Below, piece by piece: positions 9,369 to 13,747 of a stretch of DNA of 16,692 nucleotides (its first letter is position 1; each line of letters begins with the position of its first letter). Position numbers and translations under genes: made by a program. The notes below the pieces were generated by a model. It was not told the DNA's origin. It ran no database searches and saw nothing but the letters and a program-made list of their open reading frames with translations. Origin of the DNA: Thermococcaceae archaeon (GTDB lineage: Archaea; Methanobacteriota_B; Thermococci; Thermococcales; Thermococcaceae); the NCBI GenBank assembly GCA_026986455.1, contig JALSON010000060.1, positions 1 to 16,692 on the forward strand, read 5' to 3'.

Positions 9369-9394
9369 ATGTCTTCACCAAAAGACATTTATTT
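9369..9394 (+). promoter_or_regulatory. Promoter and possible autoregulatory operator of vapBC
   Basis: A perfect 7-bp inverted repeat ATGTCTT (9369-9375) and AAGACAT (9382-9388) with a 6-nt spacer runs into a TATA-like ATTTATTT (9387-9394), about 26 nt upstream of ATG 9415. No Shine-Dalgarno precedes that ATG, so a leaderless transcript is plausible. The repeat would overlap the BRE/TATA, a good place for antitoxin autorepression. Alternative TATA elements lie at 9355-9360 (TATATA) and 9365-9370. Confidence 0.4.
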
Positions 9395-9414
9395 CCAAAA
9401 ACGAATAAGCTACC

Positions 9415-9657
9415 ATGAGGATAGAAATTGTTAGAATGGACAAAAACGGAAGAATATACCTCCCAGCGTCTCTGAGAAAGAGGTTCAAAGCGGAGTCCTT
9501 TTACGTTGAAGAGAGGGAAGGGGAGATAGTTCTTATCCCGGTTCGCAAAAAACTCAAGAAATATTACGGGATGTTCAGGGGTAAAAATCTAAGCGCGGGG
9601 GAGATCGATAGGCTTATTGAAGAGGAAACAGAAAAACTCCTGAGGGAGGAACTGTGA
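9415..9657 (+). CDS. AbrB/SpoVT-type antitoxin (VapB-like)
   Basis: An 80-residue protein. Residues 1-45 match the swapped-hairpin AbrB fold: VRMDKNGRIYLPASLRKRF, then an acidic VEEREGEIVLIPV strand. This fold binds DNA as a dimer. The C-terminal 35 residues are charged and helical (KKYYGMFRGKNLSAGEID, then a Glu/Leu-rich end) and would wrap and neutralise the partner toxin. The stop codon overlaps the start of the PIN gene (GTGA, 4-nt overlap), the usual antitoxin-first arrangement. It is probably both antitoxin and repressor of its own promoter, acting at the inverted repeat at 9369-9388. The start ATG lacks an obvious ribosome-binding site. Confidence 0.85.
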   Translation: MRIEIVRMDKNGRIYLPASLRKRFKAESFYVEEREGEIVLIPVRKKLKKYYGMFRGKNLSAGEIDRLIEEETEKLLREEL

Positions 9658-10019
9658 AGGCTTACGTTGACGTTAACGTTATCTACTATTTTCTAACTGC
9701 CAACAAGGAGTTTGGAGAACGTTCAAGGGAGTTGGTGGAAAGGTACAGTGGAAATATGATTACATCCGCATTAACAGTGTGGCAGCTCTACATACTGTTC
9801 AGAAGGGATAAACGGAAACTATCTCTCACCCAGATTTTGTCGGATATCGGCGTTAAGGTTGTTCCCCTGACCGAGGATATTCTTAAAAGTGCTGAAAACT
9901 GCAAGAAGCTCGATTTTGATGATGCCATTCACTACGCGACAATGAAGGCTCATGGAGTAGAAACAATCCTATCCAACGACAGAGATTTCGACAGGGTCGA
10001 CGTGAAGCGGATCTTTTAA
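9654..10019 (+). CDS. PIN-domain ribonuclease toxin (VapC-like)
   Basis: A 121-residue PIN-domain protein, the expected toxin partner of the AbrB-type protein. It starts with GTG 9654, with GAGGGAGGA just upstream inside the antitoxin gene. Conserved acidic residues are D6 (AYVDVNVIYYF), D90 (LDFDDAIHYA) and D109 (ILSNDRDF). The position usually occupied by a glutamate in S-x-x-T-x-x-E-L is Q44 here (SALTVWQLYIL), so one canonical metal ligand is missing or supplied by a neighbour. VapC proteins are magnesium-dependent endonucleases that cut tRNA or rRNA (family knowledge). Activity of this copy is uncertain. Confidence 0.82.
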   Translation: MKAYVDVNVIYYFLTANKEFGERSRELVERYSGNMITSALTVWQLYILFRRDKRKLSLTQILSDIGVKVVPLTEDILKSAENCKKLDFDDAIHYATMKAHGVETILSNDRDFDRVDVKRIF

Positions 10020-10076
10020 GCGGTTCCCGATTGGTCTTATGCCCTTTACGATATCATACCCTCCGGGAGGAGGGAA

Positions 10077-10205
10077 ATGGAGTTTCGGGATTATTTGATG
10101 CATGAAGAATACGTTTTTTCAGTCTTTACTGACCTTGATGAATTGATCTCTGAAAAAGATAAGGCGCAGGTTATCAAATTCATTCTTAAACCCTCTGAAA
10201 GATAG
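10077..10205 (+). CDS. Small ORF of 42 residues, possible third gene of the vapBC unit or a remnant
   Basis: ATG 10077 is preceded by GGGAGGAGGG, with GGAGG at 10066-10070 and 6 nt spacing, a near-ideal ribosome-binding site. The product is acidic and probably helical: MEFRDYLMHEEYVFSVF, then a DLDELISEKDK segment, ending in KPSER. I do not recognise it. The same frame is open from the vapC stop (10017-10019) through to TAG at 10203-10205, so the region could also be the decayed C-terminal tail of a longer gene. It ends 8 bp from the stop of the convergent phosphodiesterase gene. There is no clear promoter of its own; cotranscription with vapBC is likely. Confidence 0.35.
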   Translation: MEFRDYLMHEEYVFSVFTDLDELISEKDKAQVIKFILKPSER

Positions 10206-10213
10206 CCCAGTAT

Positions 10214-11335
10214 TCAGAGAATCAAACTCCTCCCCACCATATTTTCCGGCTTCTCGATCCCAAAGAAGTCTAGAACCGTCGGTGCTATGTCCAGAAGCGA
10301 TGGTTCTTCGAGATCAACCTTTTCGAAGCCCCACAGTACCAGCGGAACCCTAACAACAGGCTCGTTCATCGAGCCGTGCATTCCCCTGACCCAGTGGCTG
10401 GCTCCTTTTATCCCCTTGCACATTCTGTGGGAGCAGAACCAGTAGCCTGGCTTTGCTGAAACTATCAGCTCTCCGCTGTGGGGAGTGTCAAGGTGAGGCA
10501 AATCCTCGCGGAAAAAGACTTTGTCCACGCCCGGAGCCCTTCTGAGGACGTCAAATGCCTCCTCGGCCTGATTCGGATCACGCAGATAAATATGAACCCC
10601 CCCGCCCGAAGAAACGCGGAGCGTATCTATGCCGTGCTTCCTCAGATAAACCCTCAGATTCACCCACGTATGAACCTCTTCCTGTCCGTGGTCGGCGAAG
10701 ATTATGAATGCGTATTCCTTCTTCAACCTTTCCCAGAGGGTTCTAACGGCGGTATCGACGGTTTCAATGGCTTTGAGGGCGCCTTCACTCAGGGGCCCGT
10801 GATCGTGGCTCATACCGTCAATAGAGGCGAAGTGCACCAGGAGAAGTTCGGGCTGGCATTCTTCATAGAGATACAGGGCGGAGTTGAGAACCCACAAATC
10901 CTTACGCCAGTCCCTTCCATGCTGCCGGTAGAGCTTGTCGTCGCTGAAGAAGGGGGGAAATATTCTGACATTCGTTCCGCTGAACGGGGGCATGGTGTAG
11001 CCGGAAACGCTGGCGCTTCTTATGCCTCTGGAGCGCAGAACATCAACGATGGTGGGGGCTTTTATAACCCTGTGAGGGTTAAATGCAATCTCATAATCAT
11101 AAAAATTAACCTTTTTGTCGGTCAGACGGTCGTAATAGCCGTTCTCAACGACACCGTGATCCCTCGGATAGACTCCTGTCATGATGCTGGTGTGGACTAA
11201 ATCGGTGAGTGTGGGAAATATTGAATCAACCACCGTGAAGTAGCCGCCTTCTGCCAGTCTGCTGAGGAATGGCATGTGTTTGAGGTTGTATGTCCCGCAG
11301 CCGTCGAGGCTTATCAGGGCGAGCTTTTTTCTCAT
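10214..11335 (-). CDS. Alkaline-phosphatase-superfamily phosphodiesterase / nucleotide pyrophosphatase
   Basis: A 373-residue metal-dependent phosphodiesterase of the type I phosphodiesterase/nucleotide pyrophosphatase family. The metal ligand D11 is in ISLDGCG. The nucleophile is probably T44 in SIFPTLTDLVHTSIMTG. The second-metal set D173 and H177 is in SIDGMSHDHGP, D215/H216 in FADHGQ, and the C-terminal histidine H320 in RGMHGSM. This residue set is complete, so the enzyme should be active. There is no signal peptide or membrane segment, so it should be cytosolic. The substrate is unknown; nucleotide or sugar-phosphate esters are family precedents. The start ATG 11335 has no Shine-Dalgarno but has a TATA-like element about 30-38 nt upstream, which fits a leaderless or nearly leaderless mRNA. 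Confidence 0.87.
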   Translation of the reverse strand: MRKKLALISLDGCGTYNLKHMPFLSRLAEGGYFTVVDSIFPTLTDLVHTSIMTGVYPRDHGVVENGYYDRLTDKKVNFYDYEIAFNPHRVIKAPTIVDVLRSRGIRSASVSGYTMPPFSGTNVRIFPPFFSDDKLYRQHGRDWRKDLWVLNSALYLYEECQPELLLVHFASIDGMSHDHGPLSEGALKAIETVDTAVRTLWERLKKEYAFIIFADHGQEEVHTWVNLRVYLRKHGIDTLRVSSGGGVHIYLRDPNQAEEAFDVLRRAPGVDKVFFREDLPHLDTPHSGELIVSAKPGYWFCSHRMCKGIKGASHWVRGMHGSMNEPVVRVPLVLWGFEKVDLEEPSLLDIAPTVLDFFGIEKPENMVGRSLIL

Positions 11336-11358
11336 GGAGGGGAATAGGAGGGAGGATT

Positions 11359-11374
11359 AAAAAAGTTTATTTCC
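11359..11374 (-). promoter_or_regulatory. Promoter of the phosphodiesterase gene
   Basis: The minus strand reads GGAAATAAACTTTTTT, with a BRE-like purine stretch followed by AATAAACTT. The predicted transcription start is within about 10 nt of ATG 11335, and no ribosome-binding site exists in the short C/T-rich leader. Confidence 0.45.
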
Positions 11375-11384
11375 GGGATGAGAT

Positions 11385-12119
11385 TCAGGTATGCAGGAGC
11401 TCTCTAGGGCTGGTGTTCTTCCCGGCCTCCTTTCCCAGGCCCGCAGCTTCATCCAGCATCGGGAATTCTCTCAGGAGCAGCATGTAGTGTCTCTCCTCAA
11501 GAGCCTTGGGTTTGACAGGGATCACGATAACCGTGTCTGTAAAGAGGGCATGGTCTTTTAAGGAGGTTAAAAACTTAAACACGGATTCAAACCCATTTTC
11601 GATAATAAGATACTCAAGACCGTCGATTATAATGCTCTTGGAGCCCTTTTCAGACCTCATAAAGGATATAAGCCCATGGGCAAGGCGTTCAAGGTTGCGT
11701 GGATGGATAACTCCCTGCCCATTAACTTTTGCCAGCCAGATAATAGGGATCTCGAACCCCAGATGTGGCTTTAAATTTTCAGGCTTCTGCCGGGTTATTA
11801 TAGTTGCCTTTCTTCCCTGCAACAGACTTTTACATTCCTCGCAGAGTCTCCTGGAGTGCTCGGTGAGGTATAAACCCGGAGAGAGATTTTCAACAACCTC
11901 TCCTGGAAGCGGCTGCACAACGGGAATCAACCTGTATCTCTGACTTAATCCTACAAACAGCTTTATCCATGCATATACCAGCAGAAGCCCGAATATATTT
12001 ATCAAAAGGTTGGCAATGCTGTTCAGGATTTCAGCAGTTCTGGCATCTATATCAATCAGACCTGCCCTGTCCAGATTAAGAGGCAGGAAAAATATCTTTG
12101 GAGACCGCGTAGATCGCAA
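11385..12119 (-). CDS. DUF835 family protein, C-terminal frame of a split gene
   Basis: The larger downstream frame, 244 codons from a TTG at 12119, although that start is probably not real. After an N-terminal part that completes a membrane segment (LNSIANLLINIFGLLLVYAWIKLF) comes a cytosolic DUF835 domain of about 150 residues. Recognisable elements are PIIWLAKVNGQGVIHPRNLE, SKSIIIDGLEYLIIENGFE and TVIVIPVKPKALEER. DUF835 is known to me mainly from Thermococcales; its function is not established, although the fold resembles ATPase- or sensor-like proteins. No Shine-Dalgarno precedes this frame, and its N-terminus reads naturally as a continuation of the 12076-12264 frame after a one-base shift. 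It is therefore either the 3' part of a broken gene, a sequencing error, or the product of frameshifting. Confidence 0.75.
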   Translation of the reverse strand: MRSTRSPKIFFLPLNLDRAGLIDIDARTAEILNSIANLLINIFGLLLVYAWIKLFVGLSQRYRLIPVVQPLPGEVVENLSPGLYLTEHSRRLCEECKSLLQGRKATIITRQKPENLKPHLGFEIPIIWLAKVNGQGVIHPRNLERLAHGLISFMRSEKGSKSIIIDGLEYLIIENGFESVFKFLTSLKDHALFTDTVIVIPVKPKALEERHYMLLLREFPMLDEAAGLGKEAGKNTSPRELLHT

Positions 12120-12264
12120 AGCTGATTATTATGAGATCATAAAACTTTAAAAGAGGTATTTCCCATTTTTTTAACTCTCTTCGCACCATAAGAGCCAGAA
12201 TCACGAGTACAAACCGGAGAATTAAATTCCCCATGGCGTTAACCGCCCCTACCCATCCAATCAT
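12076..12264 (-). CDS. N-terminal membrane segment of the frame-broken DUF835 gene
   Basis: A 62-codon frame with an excellent start: ATG 12264 preceded by GGAGGG (12270-12275) and a strong TATA box at 12327-12334. It encodes two hydrophobic helices, GNLILRFVLVILALMV and YDLIIISFAIYAVSKDIF, and stops at TAA 12076-12078. DUF835 membrane proteins begin with several such helices. Removing one base from the five-base run at 12088-12092 (T on the coding strand, A on the + strand) would turn the ending DIFPAS-stop into DIFLPLNLDRAGLIDIDAR. That joins it to the downstream frame to give about 292 residues with three membrane helices and a cytosolic DUF835 domain. I therefore treat it as the 5' half of one gene and not as an independent small membrane protein. 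Confidence 0.6.
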   Translation of the reverse strand: MIGWVGAVNAMGNLILRFVLVILALMVRRELKKWEIPLLKFYDLIIISFAIYAVSKDIFPAS

Positions 12265-12318
12265 AATATCCCTCCACGATTGATGTGTAACAACGGGAAA
12301 TCAAAGACTAATTTGGCA

Positions 12319-13557
12319 TCAGGGGTTATATAAATTTTTCAGGTAATAATCAAGAGTCCTCTGCTTCCTAAGCCTCAGTAACCAGCTTTTCTCAAGATAG
12401 CGCTCTAAGGGATGCTCAAGGAATCCTCTGAGGGAATTCAATGCCTCCTCAAGGGTGCTGAATCTTCCAAGCGGGTTCCCCATCGCCTTTTTGACCCCCA
12501 AACGAATCTGCCACACACCAACGGGGGCGTAGTATCTGGGTGTTACCTCCCTGAAGACCAGAATCCTTGCACTCCTCCTTCTTGTTCTGAGGGCTTCAAG
12601 AACGCTCAGGCGGGCGGCGTAGTATGCTCCTGTGGTTTCAACGGCGTATCCCTTAATCCCCCTGAAATCCTCATAATCATGAATCACCTGAGGCTCACCG
12701 CTTCCGAACAGCGAACCCCTGAGCCACACCTCAAGGAGCTCAAAGGCATAGCTCTCGGGCATCAGGACAACACCATAGCGGTTGCCCAGGAATTCATGGA
12801 AATAGACCTCGTAGTCGCTTATTTCCGGATACTGAAGGACTTCACGCCTCAGGTTTTTGCCTATCGTATCCTGGACAGCGGTAATGCTCCACCTTGTGGG
12901 GACGAGCTTCCTGTTGAGGCCGAGGAGTCCGGCGGAGAGGAGCCTTGTAATGTAGTACTCGTCAAACCCCCAGTTGTAAAGCCTCATTATTGCCTGCTCT
13001 GCCTTCAGCTCATCGCTAACGACATAGTCAGTTCTGCGCGGGATTTTTGGATTCTCCGTGAGCTCAAAATCAAGGAGCTCAGCTTTAGGCCCAACCGGCG
13101 GGGCAAACTCGCTCGGGAGGATTTTCATAATGGGCTTCCTCTTGAGGAGGATTTCACTGTCGACGGGCTTTACTGACATTGCAAGCTCCTGAATTTCGCC
13201 AAGTATCCTGCCGCTCCTCCTGACATGCACATCCGCTTTTGTTTCTCCCATAACGAGCAGCGAGCGATAGTAAAGGATATCCTTTATGCTCTTGTCCCCC
13301 CATTTGAGCGGACTGTCAAGATTTGAGGTGTTCCCCTCAATTGGGGGAACCAGAGGGCCGATTCTGACCTTGGGGTAGCCGTATTCACCAACAAAAACGC
13401 TCGGCGGAGAAGAACCAAAAATCTCCCTTCTGTTTAGCTTTGACTCAACTCTCCTGGCTACCCTGAAGCGTTCAAGGATTGGGCAGGTTGGCCTTCCGCA
13501 GAGCAGCTTCCTGCCCTTGCAGACTGCACAGAGTTTTGAGTTGAAGAGCCCGGTCAT
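12319..13557 (-). CDS. nreA: Archaeal DNA repair protein NreA (PCNA-interacting)
   Basis: A 412-residue Nre-family protein. The N-terminus has a zinc-finger-like C-x2-C-x6-C-x4-C (C10, C13, C20, C25; LCAVCKGRKLLCGRPTCP). Conserved family blocks follow: FGSSPPSVFVGEYGYPKVRIG and LKWGDKSIKDILYYRSLLVMG. The extreme C-terminus holds QRTLDYYL (Q399, L402, Y405, L406), which fits a PCNA-interacting peptide. Nre proteins in haloarchaea were reported to act with UvrABC and PCNA in repair of mitomycin C damage. Thermococcales generally lack UvrABC as far as I know, so the partner here may differ. The start ATG 13557 has no Shine-Dalgarno; a TATA box about 28 nt upstream predicts a leaderless mRNA. It is transcribed divergently from aor. 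Confidence 0.9.
   Translation of the reverse strand: MTGLFNSKLCAVCKGRKLLCGRPTCPILERFRVARRVESKLNRREIFGSSPPSVFVGEYGYPKVRIGPLVPPIEGNTSNLDSPLKWGDKSIKDILYYRSLLVMGETKADVHVRRSGRILGEIQELAMSVKPVDSEILLKRKPIMKILPSEFAPPVGPKAELLDFELTENPKIPRRTDYVVSDELKAEQAIMRLYNWGFDEYYITRLLSAGLLGLNRKLVPTRWSITAVQDTIGKNLRREVLQYPEISDYEVYFHEFLGNRYGVVLMPESYAFELLEVWLRGSLFGSGEPQVIHDYEDFRGIKGYAVETTGAYYAARLSVLEALRTRRRSARILVFREVTPRYYAPVGVWQIRLGVKKAMGNPLGRFSTLEEALNSLRGFLEHPLERYLEKSWLLRLRKQRTLDYYLKNLYNP
12325..12342 (-). promoter_or_regulatory. TATA/BRE promoter of the DUF835 gene inside the nreA 3' end
   Basis: The minus strand reads AAAAATTTATATAACC, a near-ideal archaeal BRE plus TTTATATA (12327-12334). It overlaps the final codons of nreA (stop at 12319-12321). 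The predicted start near 12303 gives a leader of about 38 nt containing GGAGGG before ATG 12264. Confidence 0.5.
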
Positions 13558-13577
13558 CGGTGGGGTGTATGCACGAA

Positions 13578-13591
13578 GGGGTATTTATGGT
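13578..13591 (-). promoter_or_regulatory. Promoter of nreA, predicted leaderless
   Basis: The minus strand reads CCATAAATACCCC. ATAAATAC (13581-13588) is centred about 28 nt before the first base of the nreA ATG, so transcription should begin at or next to the start codon. No Shine-Dalgarno lies between. Confidence 0.5.
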
Positions 13592-13646
13592 TTCTGAGGG
13601 TGTGTCGGGGCATGAAAGCGCAAGTATGCATTTAAATTCAACAAAA

Positions 13647-13670
13647 AATGTTAATTATTTTGCTAACATT
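13647..13670. promoter_or_regulatory. Inverted repeat in the nreA/aor divergent region
   Basis: AATGTTA (13647-13653) and TAACATT (13664-13670) form a perfect 7-bp dyad with a 10-nt spacer, upstream of both promoters. The centre-to-centre half-site distance of 17 nt would fit a dimeric helix-turn-helix regulator. It does not match the SurR (GTT-N3-AAC) or TGM (TATCAC-N5-GTGATA) motifs as I know them. Confidence 0.35.
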
Positions 13671-13698
13671 ATCCGGTATGCAAATTGAATTTGTTTTC

Positions 13699-13747
13699 CT
13701 AAAATTTTATATAAATATAGCACTTTTTTATACATTGAGGTGTTTTT
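13699..13747 (+). promoter_or_regulatory. Strong promoter and ribosome-binding site of aor
   Basis: TTTATATA at 13706-13713 is preceded by CTAAAAT, a BRE-like element. The predicted transcription start is near 13735. GAGGTG (13737-13742) lies 5 nt before ATG 13748. Both elements are close to consensus, consistent with the abundant expression known for AOR in Pyrococcus. Confidence 0.6.

Larger units (their letters stand above)
9137..9414. other. 278-bp divergent intergenic region, middle part unexplained
   Basis: The region separates the minus-strand oxidoreductase from the plus-strand vapBC pair. Its flanks are AT-rich and hold promoter elements, but about 9220-9345 is more GC-rich and looks neither promoter-like nor clearly coding. 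It contains a short potential hairpin (CCAC at 9261-9264 pairing with GTGG at 9269-9272) and TAGC/GCTA (9280-9283 with 9297-9300). I find no convincing tRNA, C/D-box pair or ORF of useful length. It may be a small RNA or decayed sequence. Confidence 0.35.

Noticed and set aside
10137..10200. Possible C/D-box RNA (TTGATGA followed by CTGA twice)
   Set aside because: The internal C' box is absent and the second CTGA is too far away for archaeal C/D spacing.
10478..11200. Plus-strand open frame of 240 codons antisense to the phosphodiesterase gene
   Set aside because: It mirrors a well-supported enzyme with a full active-site residue set; the antisense product has no recognisable domain and no promoter or ribosome-binding site.
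12412..13176. Plus-strand open frame of 254 codons antisense to nreA
   Set aside because: Shadow of nreA, whose family motifs are clear; no start signals and no recognisable domains.
13648..13747. ATG at 13648 as start of a hydrophobic small protein upstream of aor
   Set aside because: The frame consists of the AT-rich promoter region and then overlaps aor out of frame; hydrophobicity comes from TTT/ATT/TTA codons.
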